From DASRAP01 sp035277145 (GTDB lineage: Bacteria > Gemmatimonadota > Gemmatimonadetes > Gemmatimonadales > Gemmatimonadaceae), in assembly GCA_035277145.1 (NCBI GenBank), contig DATELA010000024.1, positions 1 to 64,000 on the forward strand: a stretch of DNA of 64,000 nt, in the 5' to 3' direction. The position numbers and the translations under genes were made by a program. Shown one piece after another: positions 35,477 through 43,692 of this stretch. Within the stretch, counting starts at the first letter, position 1. Every line of letters starts with the position of its first letter. The notes under the pieces are model-generated. The model worked only from the letters and a program-made list of their open reading frames with translations, had not been told where the DNA came from and made no database searches.

Positions 35477-35890
35477 TCAGGTTCCCGACTTGATTACCGC
35501 GCCTCGACCCTTGGCCGCTTCTTCAGGCGTCAGCGCACGCGGAGAGGAACTCGTGCCCGAGTATGTGCGCACCGAAGTGCGGAAGATCGCGTCGATCACC
35601 TTGTCATTCTCGAGAATCACGATGTCGCTGGTGCCGACCTGCTTCTCGATCTCACCGTTGTTGTAGAACAAGTACGTGAACTGGCCTCGCGCACTGCTTG
35701 CCGCAGGCTTGCCCAAGCGCTCGACGACCTGTGCGCGTGACATGCCCGGATCGATCGTACCTGACTGCACGGTTGCTTGAACCGGTGCGGGCTGTGTGGG
35801 CGGTTGCGTTCCCGACTGCGCGCGCGCCGGCACGGCGACGACTACCGCAAGCGCGGTCGCGGCAAAAGCGAGAGTTCGTGTGCGTTGCAT
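35477..35890 (-). CDS. Secreted BamE/SmpA-like domain protein
   Basis: The ATG at 35890, with GGAGG seven bases upstream, gives 137 aa. A signal peptide of about 25 residues ends in ARAQ. There is no lipobox cysteine, unlike true BamE. The segment IDPGMSRAQVVERLGKPA, followed by FTYLFYNN, matches the BamE/OmlA fold, where the helix-turn opens with G-M-S/T. The C-terminus is disordered. It lies 11 bases after purQ and 44 before the zinc-ribbon gene. A role in envelope assembly is inferred from fold only. Confidence 0.65.
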   Translation of the reverse strand: MQRTRTLAFAATALAVVVAVPARAQSGTQPPTQPAPVQATVQSGTIDPGMSRAQVVERLGKPAASSARGQFTYLFYNNGEIEKQVGTSDIVILENDKVIDAIFRTSVRTYSGTSSSPRALTPEEAAKGRGAVIKSGT

Positions 35891-35901
35891 AGTGCCTCCA
35901 G

Positions 35902-36594
35902 TCATGCGGCCACTTCGGCCATGAGGGATTCGAACAGCGGGAGCCCGTCGGCGGACCCCAGCAATGTCTCGACGGCACGCTCGGGATGTGGCATCAGGCC
36001 GAGCACATTTCCCCGGGCGTTGCGAATGCCGGCGATGTCGTTCATCGAGCCGTTCGGGTTGGCGGACGGGGTCCGCGATCCCGTAGCGTCGACATACCGG
36101 AAGACGACTTGGCCCTCCCCCTCGATTCGCGAAAGCGTCTCCTCGTCGGCGGTGTAACGCCCCTCACCATGTGCGATTGGCACACGCAACAGCTGTCCCT
36201 CTCGGTACTTGCTGGTGAACAGCGTATCGGTGCGTTCGACGCGAATCACAACTTGCGTGTGAACGAAATGCATGTCGGCGTTGCGGAGCAGTGCGCCCGG
36301 CAGCAGGCCCGCTTCGCAGGCGACCTGGAATCCATTGCAAATGCAGAGCACCGGCGCGCCGCGGTCCGCGTGCGCGAGCACTTCGCGCATGATCGGCGAG
36401 AATCGCGCGATGGCGCCCGCCCGCAGCGCGTCGCCGTGCGCAAATCCGCCGGGCAGGATCACGACGTCGACGTCCTGCAGATCGTGATCCTTGTGCCACA
36501 GTCGAATGGCGGTCGCGCCGAGCGCGTCGCCGACGGCGTGCACCGCGTCGTCATCGCCATTGGAACCGGGAAAGGTGACGATGCCGAATCTCAC
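35902..36594 (-). CDS. purQ: Phosphoribosylformylglycinamidine synthase glutaminase subunit
   Basis: PurQ supplies ammonia from glutamine to PurL. The 230-aa class I amidotransferase has VVILPGGFAHGDALRAGAIA, the nucleophile in CICNGFQVACEAGLLPG, and the His-Glu pair in GLMPHPERAVE near the C-terminus. It overlaps purS by four bases. Separate PurS, PurQ and PurL subunits are the Bacillus-type arrangement, here with two non-purine genes inserted before purL. Confidence 0.95.
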   Translation of the reverse strand: MRFGIVTFPGSNGDDDAVHAVGDALGATAIRLWHKDHDLQDVDVVILPGGFAHGDALRAGAIARFSPIMREVLAHADRGAPVLCICNGFQVACEAGLLPGALLRNADMHFVHTQVVIRVERTDTLFTSKYREGQLLRVPIAHGEGRYTADEETLSRIEGEGQVVFRYVDATGSRTPSANPNGSMNDIAGIRNARGNVLGLMPHPERAVETLLGSADGLPLFESLMAEVAA

Positions 36595-36845
36595 AGCGCC
36601 TCCACGTGCGCGAGCGCAAAGTCTTCGGTCACGGGATTCGCGAGCAGCTTTTCACACATGGTACGCGCCTGTTGTTCGGCGGCTGCCTGCGTGTCCGCGG
36701 TTGTGTCGACCACGAGATGCCGGCCAATGCGCACATCGCGCACCGCATTGAAGCCGAGCGCGTGTAATGCGTCGGCAACCGCCTTACCCTGCGGATCGAG
36801 CAGTCCCTTACGCGGAACGATCTGGATATGAACGCGATACGTCAT
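36591..36845 (-). CDS. purS: Phosphoribosylformylglycinamidine synthase subunit PurS
   Basis: PurS bridges PurQ and PurL in the three-part FGAM synthase. The 84-aa protein has the family pattern IVPRKGLLDPQGKAVADAL at the N-terminus and RIGRHLVVDT in the centre. It overlaps both pssA and purQ by four bases. Confidence 0.92.
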   Translation of the reverse strand: MTYRVHIQIVPRKGLLDPQGKAVADALHALGFNAVRDVRIGRHLVVDTTADTQAAAEQQARTMCEKLLANPVTEDFALAHVEAL

Positions 36846-37711
36846 TCGAGAGTTGTATCTGGCCCAGGTGGGCGGTGCGGACGGGTTGGACGGCCATGCG
36901 CGCGGCGGGCGGAACGGCTCGGATCGAGATGAACGACGTCGCCGTTCTCGACGATCGCCGGTTCGACGTCTTCATCAACACGCTCAACGAGTCCGAGCAA
37001 CGCCGCGCGGAGAACACCGTACGAAACATACGCGACGCCCAGCGGAAAGAAGAACTCGCGGGGCAGTGCGACGAGACCGACAATCAGGCCGAGGAATCCA
37101 GCGAGACCGAGCGCCCCTCGCCACGTCCGCAGTGAGAATGTCGGCCACGTTGGATATGGCACGTTGCTGATCATCAGGAACGCCAATGCAGCCATCAGGT
37201 ACTTCAGCAGAATTTGCCACGGTAATTCCGCCAGAAACGTCTGGTTATACAGCGGGGTCTGGCTGAACCAGTAGTACGTGGCGAGCGTTCCGCCGGCCAT
37301 CGGCGACGGGAGCCCAACAAAATGCTGTTTGGGGCGGCCGGCCTGCTCGACGTTGAAGCGAGCGAGCCGGATGACCGCGCATGCAGCGAATAGGAACACG
37401 AAAACCCAGTCCCAACCCTCTGTGCGCAGCGACGCGAAGTACATCAGAAACGCCGGCGCGAGCCCGAACGAAATCGCGTCCACCAGAGAGTCCAGTTCTT
37501 CCCCGAACCGCGTTCCCGTGCGCGTCGCGCGCGCAATGCGACCGTCGAACGCGTCCGCGATCCCGCCGATCACGATATACAGCGCAGCGCGTCCGTAGTC
37601 GCCGCGCGCTGCGGTCACGATCGCAAAGACGCCGAAGAACAGATTGAGCAGCGTCAATCCGTTCGGGAGCGCGACCACCACGCGTCGCACCGGCGCCCGT
37701 GAGTCGGTCAT
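36842..37711 (-). CDS. pssA: CDP-diacylglycerol-serine O-phosphatidyltransferase
   Basis: PssA makes phosphatidylserine from CDP-diacylglycerol. The 289-aa membrane protein has the CDP-alcohol phosphotransferase motif D-G-x2-A-R-x8-G-x3-D-x3-D, seen as AFDGRIARATRTGTRFGEEL followed by DSLVD (about residues 53-77). Several membrane helices follow. The last 50 residues are polar. It is followed in the opposite sense of the pathway by psd just upstream, so both steps to phosphatidylethanolamine are coupled. Confidence 0.93.
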   Translation of the reverse strand: MTDSRAPVRRVVVALPNGLTLLNLFFGVFAIVTAARGDYGRAALYIVIGGIADAFDGRIARATRTGTRFGEELDSLVDAISFGLAPAFLMYFASLRTEGWDWVFVFLFAACAVIRLARFNVEQAGRPKQHFVGLPSPMAGGTLATYYWFSQTPLYNQTFLAELPWQILLKYLMAALAFLMISNVPYPTWPTFSLRTWRGALGLAGFLGLIVGLVALPREFFFPLGVAYVSYGVLRAALLGLVERVDEDVEPAIVENGDVVHLDPSRSARRAHGRPTRPHRPPGPDTTLE

Positions 37712-38358
37712 TTCGCGAGTTGTGCGATCACAGTGACGCCGGCCTTGGTGTGTTCGCCGGGTTGCACCTGAACTTTCGTCCCGATCGGCGCGAAGATGTC
37801 GACGCGCGACCCGAAGCGAATGATGCCGAAGCGCGCGCCCTGTTGCGTGGTATCACCCTGTTTTGAGTACGTCACGATGCGGCGTGCGACCAATCCCGCA
37901 ATCTGCCGCACGAGCACGCGTGAACGCGGCGTCTCGATACCGATCGACATCTGCTCATTCTCCAGGCTCGCCTTGTCGTGCGCGGCATTGATGAACTTGC
38001 CCGGATTGTAATGCACATAGCGTACAACGCCGTCCACGGGATATCGGTTGACGTGCACGTTGAACACGTTCATGAAAATCGAGATGCGCACTGCACGTCC
38101 GCCGACGAACGTCGGCTCGTCGACTTCGACGACCGGCAGGACGCGACCATCTGCTGGCGCAATGAGTACGTCGTCGCCGCGCGGTCCGGTGCGCTCAGGG
38201 TCACGGAAGAAATATGCAACCCATAGCGTCACGATCGCCAAAGCGCCGGCGATGAGCCACAACGCAAACGAGCGCCGGCTCGTCGCGAGCGCGAACATCG
38301 CAACGGTGACGAGTGTCGCGGTGCCAATAAACGGGTACCCTTCGCGTGCGAAACTCAC
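37708..38358 (-). CDS. psd: Phosphatidylserine decarboxylase
   Basis: Psd makes phosphatidylethanolamine. The GTG at 38358, overlapping the purC stop, gives 216 aa. This is the short type, with two N-terminal membrane segments, and the self-cleavage Gly-Ser in IIRFGSRVDIFAP near residue 185, which generates the pyruvoyl group. DGRVLPVVEV and VHVNRYPVDGVV are also typical. Longer starts would only extend into purC. Confidence 0.92.
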   Translation of the reverse strand: MSFAREGYPFIGTATLVTVAMFALATSRRSFALWLIAGALAIVTLWVAYFFRDPERTGPRGDDVLIAPADGRVLPVVEVDEPTFVGGRAVRISIFMNVFNVHVNRYPVDGVVRYVHYNPGKFINAAHDKASLENEQMSIGIETPRSRVLVRQIAGLVARRIVTYSKQGDTTQQGARFGIIRFGSRVDIFAPIGTKVQVQPGEHTKAGVTVIAQLAK

Positions 38359-39278
38359 GCACCAACCTCGTCGGTGAGCGGCGTTCCCGTAATGCGCAAG
38401 AACGCATCGACGTAGCGATCGCTGGTTGCTTTGACCACGGCGTCCGGGAGCTTTGGGCCAGGTGCGTCGCCGTTCCATCGGCCTGCTTTGCGTTCGCCGT
38501 CGAGCCAGTCGCGCAACGGTTGCTTGTCAAAACTCGGCGGTGTTTTGCCGGGTTCGTATTGATCCGCGGGCCAGAACCGCGAACTGTCGGGCGTGAGCAC
38601 TTCGTCGATCAGGAGAATCGATCCGTTCACGCTGCCAAACTCGAACTTCGTGTCGGCGATGATGATGCCGCGTGTCGCGGCAACGTCGCGGCCGCGTCCG
38701 TAGATGAGTCGCGTGAGTCGTTCGAGCTCACGCGCCGGCTGCGCGCCAATGATTTCCGCGACGCGCTTCGGAGTGATGTTCTCGTCGTGGCCTGTTTCCG
38801 CTTTTGTTGCCGGCGAGAAATACGGGGGGTCGAGACGGTCGCTCATGCGCAAGCCTTTCGGCATCGGATCGCCGGCGAGCGTACCTGACGCGGAATATTC
38901 CTTCCAGGCCGATCCTGAGATGTACCCGCGCATCACGCATTCGATCGGGAAGACTTCCGTGCGGCGGCACAGCATCGCGCGTCCGCGCAGTTCTGCTTCG
39001 TGCGGCGCGAGCGCTGGGACCGCGCGAACAATCTCGCGCGCGCTCGGGCTGATCATATGGTGTGCGACGTCGCGTTCGAACTGACGCAACCACCACGCCG
39101 TCATCTGCGTGAGCACCGCCCCTTTACGCGGAACGGGTTCGCTCATCACAACATCGAACGCACTCACGCGATCGCTCGCGACGAGCAGAAGTCGGTCCGC
39201 GTCGACCTCGTACACTTCGCGCACCTTGCCGCGGCGGAGAAGTGGAAGGGGAAGGGCGCTGGCCGTGAGCGTGCTCAT
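38355..39278 (-). CDS. purC: SAICAR synthase
   Basis: PurC joins aspartate to CAIR, step eight of purine synthesis. The 307-aa protein is of the longer (yeast Ade1-like) size. It has RRGKVREVYEVDADRLLLVA near the N-terminus, the ECVMRGYISGSAWKEY segment, and the metal/aspartate segment IIADTKFEFG with LIDEVLTPDSSRFW. It overlaps purB and psd by four bases each. Confidence 0.94.
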   Translation of the reverse strand: MSTLTASALPLPLLRRGKVREVYEVDADRLLLVASDRVSAFDVVMSEPVPRKGAVLTQMTAWWLRQFERDVAHHMISPSAREIVRAVPALAPHEAELRGRAMLCRRTEVFPIECVMRGYISGSAWKEYSASGTLAGDPMPKGLRMSDRLDPPYFSPATKAETGHDENITPKRVAEIIGAQPARELERLTRLIYGRGRDVAATRGIIIADTKFEFGSVNGSILLIDEVLTPDSSRFWPADQYEPGKTPPSFDKQPLRDWLDGERKAGRWNGDAPGPKLPDAVVKATSDRYVDAFLRITGTPLTDEVGA

Positions 39279-40705
39279 ACGCGGACCTCAGTGGCGTGTG
39301 ATTCGGTGGGCGAAGCGTCGAGCAGTGGTTGCACGACGTCCGCAAGGAATTCGTCGACTTGTTGCGGTGCGCGTCCGACAAAGCGCTCGGGTGCCGCGGC
39401 GTCCTGTAAGTCATCGAGCGGCACGCCAAACCCTGGATCGCCGGCGAGCCGTTTGAGCAAATCGTTCGTCGCACCGTTCTTCATCGCCGCGGCGGTCTCG
39501 ACGCTATGACGGCGGATGACTTCGTGCGCGGTTTGACGGTTGCCGCCCGCGCGCACAGCGCGCACAAGCAATTCTTCCGTCGCCATGAACGGCAACTCTG
39601 AGGCCACGCGTGAGCGGATGCGTTCCTTATGCACCGCGAGTCCGCGTGTGACGTTCTCCATGAGCACGAGGATTGCGTCAGTGGCGAGAAATGATTCCGG
39701 AACCGCCAGCCGGCGGTTTGCGCTGTCGTCGAGTGTTCGCTCGAAGTACTGCACGGCGTGCGTCTGATTCGCATTTGGTTCGAGCGACAAAACGAAACGC
39801 GCGAGCGACGCAATGCGTTCCGATCGCATCGGGTTCCGCTTGTAGGCCATCGCACTCGACCCAATCTGTTCCTTCTCGAACGGCTCTTCGATCTCGCCGA
39901 ATGCCTGCAGCATTCGCAGGTCGCCTGAAAACTTCGAAGCCGACGACGCGACACCGGCGACAACGCCGAGAACTTGCGCGTCGAGCTTGCGCGTGTACGT
40001 CTGCCCCGAAACAGAAATGCTCGATGCGAATCCCATCGCGTTGGTGACGAGTTCGTCGAGTCGCCGTACTTTCGCGTGATCGCCGTCGAACAGCGTCAGA
40101 AAACTGGCTTGCGTTCCCGTCGTGCCCTTCACCCCGCGAAACGGGAGCGTGGCAACGCGATAGTCGATGTCCGCGACGTCGAGCACGAGGTCCTGCATCC
40201 ACAGCGCAGCGCGCTTGCCGACCGTCGTGAGTTGCGCGGGCTGCAAATGTGTGTATCCGAGCGTCGGGCAGTCGCGCCATTCTCGTGCGAATGTCGCGAG
40301 CGCGCGCAGAATGGCGACGATCCGCAGCCGTAGGAGCTCGAGCCCGCGCTTCATCAGGATCAAGTCCGCGTTGTCCGTGACGAATGCGCTCGTTGCACCG
40401 AGGTGAATCACGCCGCGCGCGGCGGGCGCGTTGTCGCCGAACGCGTGGACGTGCGCCATGACGTCGTGGCGGAAGCGCTTCTCATACTGCGCGACTGCCG
40501 CGAAGTCGATGGTGTCGAGATTGGTGCGCATCTCGGTGATCGCTTGCGCCGGGATGTCCGCGCCCAGCTCGCGTTCAGCTTCTGCGAGTGCCAACCACAA
40601 CCGTCGCCACAATCCATAGCGAGTGTGCGCGGACCACAGTTCGAGCATTGCCGGCGACGCGTAGCGTTCGCCGAGCGGAGAGGAGTAGGTCTGAGTGTCT
40701 GTCAC
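39275..40705 (-). CDS. purB: Adenylosuccinate lyase
   Basis: PurB splits fumarate from SAICAR and from adenylosuccinate. The 476-aa member of the fumarase/aspartase family has the signature SSAMAYKRNPMRSERI near residue 290, with the catalytic serine just before. HLGATSAFVTDNADL and YTHLQPAQLTTVGKR are earlier motifs. Four-base overlaps link it to the HtrA gene and purC. PurB is used twice in the pathway and again in AMP formation. Confidence 0.95.
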   Translation of the reverse strand: MTDTQTYSSPLGERYASPAMLELWSAHTRYGLWRRLWLALAEAERELGADIPAQAITEMRTNLDTIDFAAVAQYEKRFRHDVMAHVHAFGDNAPAARGVIHLGATSAFVTDNADLILMKRGLELLRLRIVAILRALATFAREWRDCPTLGYTHLQPAQLTTVGKRAALWMQDLVLDVADIDYRVATLPFRGVKGTTGTQASFLTLFDGDHAKVRRLDELVTNAMGFASSISVSGQTYTRKLDAQVLGVVAGVASSASKFSGDLRMLQAFGEIEEPFEKEQIGSSAMAYKRNPMRSERIASLARFVLSLEPNANQTHAVQYFERTLDDSANRRLAVPESFLATDAILVLMENVTRGLAVHKERIRSRVASELPFMATEELLVRAVRAGGNRQTAHEVIRRHSVETAAAMKNGATNDLLKRLAGDPGFGVPLDDLQDAAAPERFVGRAPQQVDEFLADVVQPLLDASPTESHATEVRV

Positions 40706-42120
40706 CTGATTGCGATGTCTGTGTAGACGCGACGCCCGTTGCGCTCGAGCCAGAGCCGGATGGCACCGCGTCCGGCGGCGTCCTCGAGAACGCGCGCGGC
40801 ACCGGCAGCGTCCGTGATGTCCGTGCGGTTGATCGCGAAGAGAACATCGCCGCGCTGAATGCCGGTGCGCTGCGCAAGGTCGTCGGAGATGTCAGCGACG
40901 TATGCACCGCGCTCGCTTCGGATCGATCGCTCAGCGCGGATGGCCGGCGTCAATGTCGCGAGTTGAATGTCCCGGAGCACCTGCACGCGTGGCGCAGTGA
41001 CTTCAGGGCGATCGGCGACGCTCAGCGTGACATCAATAGCGCGATTGCGCCGTTTGACTTGCACGGGCACGCGCTCACCGACGCGCAGGTCGAGGAGCGC
41101 AGATTCCCACGCAAACCGGTTGCGAATCGTTTGATCGCCGGCGCGGACAATCGTGTCGCCGCGTTGCAACCCCGCGTCAGCAGCGGGCGAGCCCGGGACG
41201 ACGTTCGCGATGACGGCTCCGAGTGAAATCGCCTCACGCGGATTGCTGCTGGTCGGTTCCTGGAGTTGCACGCCGACCCATGGCTGTCGCACGGTGCCGT
41301 TCGCAAGCAGGTCTTCGGCAACGTGTTTCACGCGATTGATCGGAACCGCAAAGCCGAGACCGACGGAACCTTCCGACGGCGTGTAGATCACCGTGTTCAT
41401 GCCGATCACTTCACCGCTTGCGTTAACGAGCGGTCCGCCGGAATTGCCAGGATTGATCGCGGCGTCCGTCTGAATCATGTCGTACGTTGTGCCGCCGCCC
41501 GCGGATCGTGCAACGAGATTGCGTCCGGTGCCGCTCACGACGCCGGCCGTAACGCTCGGCTCCGCGTTGCCCAGCACGAACCCGAATGGATTGCCGATTG
41601 CGATCGCCCATTCGCCGACGATCACGTCGCGCGAATCACCGAGCGGTGCGACGGGCAGATTCGGCGCGGTCGTGCGCAGCACCGCGATGTCGTTGATCTG
41701 ATCAACGCCGACGACTTTGGCGTCGTGTACCGAGCCGTCGCGCATTGCGACCGATACCGAGGTCGCGCCCGCAACGACGTGCGCGTTGGTAACGATGATG
41801 CCGTTCGCGCGGAGAACGAAGCCGGAGCCAAGCCCCGCCGACATGCGCTCGCCGGAACGACCGCCAAACATCTGCTCGAAAATGTCGAGCGGCACACGTT
41901 CGCGCGTCTCGGTTTGCACGGTAACAACAGTCGGTGCGACGCGTTCTACGGCGCGTGTGATCGCGGTACGGCGGCTTTCGTCGATTGTGCTGCGCGATTG
42001 CACCGGAGCGGAAACCGGTGATGCCGACGCTGGTGCCGTATCGGTGCGCGAGGGCGTCGCCGAGGCGCGGTCGCAGGCCGCGGTCGCCACGACGAGCGCG
42101 AGAGCGGCAAGGTTCCTCAT
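40702..42120 (-). CDS. HtrA/DegP-type serine protease, probable lipoprotein, two PDZ domains
   Basis: HtrA proteases degrade misfolded envelope proteins. The 472-aa protein starts with a signal peptide ending at TAAC16, a near-consensus lipobox, so membrane anchoring is likely. The trypsin-like domain has H114 (TNAHVVAG), D144 (NDIAVL) and S227 (NPGNSGGP), all intact. Two PDZ domains follow at about residues 275-365 and 385-470. It is encoded inside the truA-purB chain with four-base overlaps on both sides. Confidence 0.9.
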   Translation of the reverse strand: MRNLAALALVVATAACDRASATPSRTDTAPASASPVSAPVQSRSTIDESRRTAITRAVERVAPTVVTVQTETRERVPLDIFEQMFGGRSGERMSAGLGSGFVLRANGIIVTNAHVVAGATSVSVAMRDGSVHDAKVVGVDQINDIAVLRTTAPNLPVAPLGDSRDVIVGEWAIAIGNPFGFVLGNAEPSVTAGVVSGTGRNLVARSAGGGTTYDMIQTDAAINPGNSGGPLVNASGEVIGMNTVIYTPSEGSVGLGFAVPINRVKHVAEDLLANGTVRQPWVGVQLQEPTSSNPREAISLGAVIANVVPGSPAADAGLQRGDTIVRAGDQTIRNRFAWESALLDLRVGERVPVQVKRRNRAIDVTLSVADRPEVTAPRVQVLRDIQLATLTPAIRAERSIRSERGAYVADISDDLAQRTGIQRGDVLFAINRTDITDAAGAARVLEDAAGRGAIRLWLERNGRRVYTDIAIR

Positions 42121-42782
42121 ACCGGCGCGCGCTGTCGCGGTCGCCGGCTGATGTCGGCGAGGAGATGGTCGAGCGAGCGATCCGTTAGCGGATGCTGCAC
42201 GAGTGTGCGCAGAGTTGCCGGTGCCACCGCTACGGAATCGGCGCCGTCAGCCAGCGACGCCGTAACCAATCGCGCGGAGTCTGCGGCTACCGCCACGACT
42301 TCGCATTCGACGCCATGGCGATCGAAGATGGCGCGGATCTCCTGCAAAACCGTCGATGCATCCTGGCCGTGCGCGTCGAGCTGATCAACGGCGACACACA
42401 CGTGCTCAGCGCCCGCTTTTGCCGCGAGCACCGCCTGTCCTGGCGACACGATGTAGGTCGCTGCTGTGCGCACGCCGTCCGCCGTGAGACGACGGAGCGC
42501 TGTCGCTCCATCTTCGACGAACGGCACGGCGATGATCACGGTGTCAGCGACTCGCGCGAGTTCTCGACCGTCGCGGTAAATGTCGTCGGCTGCGACTGCA
42601 CCCACAGTGACGAACACAGGGCCGGTACCCAGCCGTGCGATCATCTCGACTTGCACGGGCAAATCCACGCCGAACGCATCGGCATCGAGCACCGACGGCG
42701 TCACGAAGACGCCGTCCGCGAAACCGGCTTCGAGTGCCCACCGGATCGAGTCGAGCGCTGCGGATTGGAGAAGAATCTTCAT
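42117..42782 (-). CDS. Transaldolase/F6P aldolase-like protein lacking the catalytic lysine
   Basis: The 221-aa protein matches the TIM barrel of the small transaldolase/fructose-6-phosphate aldolase family. VIIAVPFVEDGATALRRLTA fits the active-site strand, and QAVLAAKAGAEHVCVAVDQL and DAHGQ follow. In E. coli FsaA the Schiff-base lysine is K85 in KVPVT. Here residue 85 is Ala (IIA85VPF). The catalytic Asp6 position is Gln. A true aldolase activity is therefore unlikely, and the protein may be a non-catalytic or repurposed homologue. It overlaps truA and the HtrA gene by four bases. Confidence 0.8.
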   Translation of the reverse strand: MKILLQSAALDSIRWALEAGFADGVFVTPSVLDADAFGVDLPVQVEMIARLGTGPVFVTVGAVAADDIYRDGRELARVADTVIIAVPFVEDGATALRRLTADGVRTAATYIVSPGQAVLAAKAGAEHVCVAVDQLDAHGQDASTVLQEIRAIFDRHGVECEVVAVAADSARLVTASLADGADSVAVAPATLRTLVQHPLTDRSLDHLLADISRRPRQRAPV

Positions 42783-43555
42783 GCGGCGCGCCGGTAGAGT
42801 GTGTCAGGATACGTCACGCGCTCCAAACACAAGGCGTGCGCAGGGGCCGGCGGGGAAACGTCGTCGTTGCTTGCGGCGCTCAGGAGCGCCGCCACATCAG
42901 ACAGCGGTCGCCGGCCTGTCGCTGTGTCGAGCATGGTGCCAACGAGAAAACGAACCATGTGGTGCAAAAAACGATTCGCCTCGATTTCGAACACGAGCGC
43001 GCCGCCTGATTCGTGCCACGCTGCACTGCTGATCGTACACCGGTGGTCATCGTGCGCGGGTGCCGTGCCGCGCACCGCAAACGCGATGAAGCAGTGTTCG
43101 CCCTGAACGGCGGCTGCGGCGAGCCCCAGTGTGTCGCGATCAATCGGATGCGCGATGATGTGTTCCCAGCGGCGGCGAAATGGAGAGCGCGAGGCGTCTG
43201 ATGTTCCAACGCGATAGCTGTAGCGACGGGCAATCGCGCTGTACCGTGCGTGAAAGGCCGGGTCCATCTCGAACGCGGCCTCGACCCACACATCAGACGG
43301 GAGCAGCGCGTTGAGCGCGCGGCGCAACTCAGCGGGTTCCCATTTTTGCGCGATCACCACACCTGCCGCCTGTCCTCGCGCATGCACGCCTGCGTCGGTG
43401 CGACCCGCGCCCGTCACGGGTACTGGCGCGCCCGCCAGTCGTTGGAGCGCCTCTTCGAGCACACCTTGCACCGTCCGCTGGCTCGGCTGACGCTGCCAGC
43501 CGGCGAACTCGGTCCCGTCGTAGTGCAGAACGAGCTGGATCGCGCGGGTGGTCAT
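42779..43555 (-). CDS. truA: tRNA pseudouridine(38-40) synthase
   Basis: TruA modifies uridines in the anticodon stem. The ATG at 43555 gives 258 aa, and longer reading frames upstream lack family sequence. The catalytic aspartate is D54 in GRTDAGVHA. LHYDGTEFAGWQRQ at the N-terminus and EANRFLHHMVRFLVGTML near the C-terminus are characteristic. It is the first gene of the long minus-strand chain that runs into the purine genes. Confidence 0.94.
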   Translation of the reverse strand: MTTRAIQLVLHYDGTEFAGWQRQPSQRTVQGVLEEALQRLAGAPVPVTGAGRTDAGVHARGQAAGVVIAQKWEPAELRRALNALLPSDVWVEAAFEMDPAFHARYSAIARRYSYRVGTSDASRSPFRRRWEHIIAHPIDRDTLGLAAAAVQGEHCFIAFAVRGTAPAHDDHRCTISSAAWHESGGALVFEIEANRFLHHMVRFLVGTMLDTATGRRPLSDVAALLSAASNDDVSPPAPAHALCLERVTYPDTLYRRAA

Positions 43556-43583
43556 TGAGCACGTAAACGTAACCGACCGCGCG

Positions 43584-43597
43584 CGTTGCGAGCAACG
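43584..43597. promoter_or_regulatory. Interrupted palindrome between truA and the GAF gene
   Basis: CGTTGC-GA-GCAACG forms a 6+6 inverted repeat 29 bases upstream of truA in the 137-base divergent gap. Such a dyad could be an operator controlling the purine chain or the trp-linked chain. No repressor is known for it. Confidence 0.3.
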
Positions 43598-43655
43598 TGG
43601 CGGAGCGTCCAACCGATTGACTTGTCGCAACCTAGCGGTCAAATCTCTTGGCCCT

Positions 43656-43672
43656 GCCGCCAGCGTGGCGGC
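43656..43672 (+). promoter_or_regulatory. Tight hairpin upstream of the GAF gene
   Basis: GCCGCCA-gcg-TGGCGGC is a perfect 7-bp stem with a 3-base loop, ending 20 bases before the ATG at 43693. It could lie in the leader of the GAF-trpD transcript. No tryptophan-codon leader peptide is visible, so a classical trp attenuator is not supported. Confidence 0.3.
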
Positions 43673-43692
43673 GCTCCGGAGTCCATAGCTCG

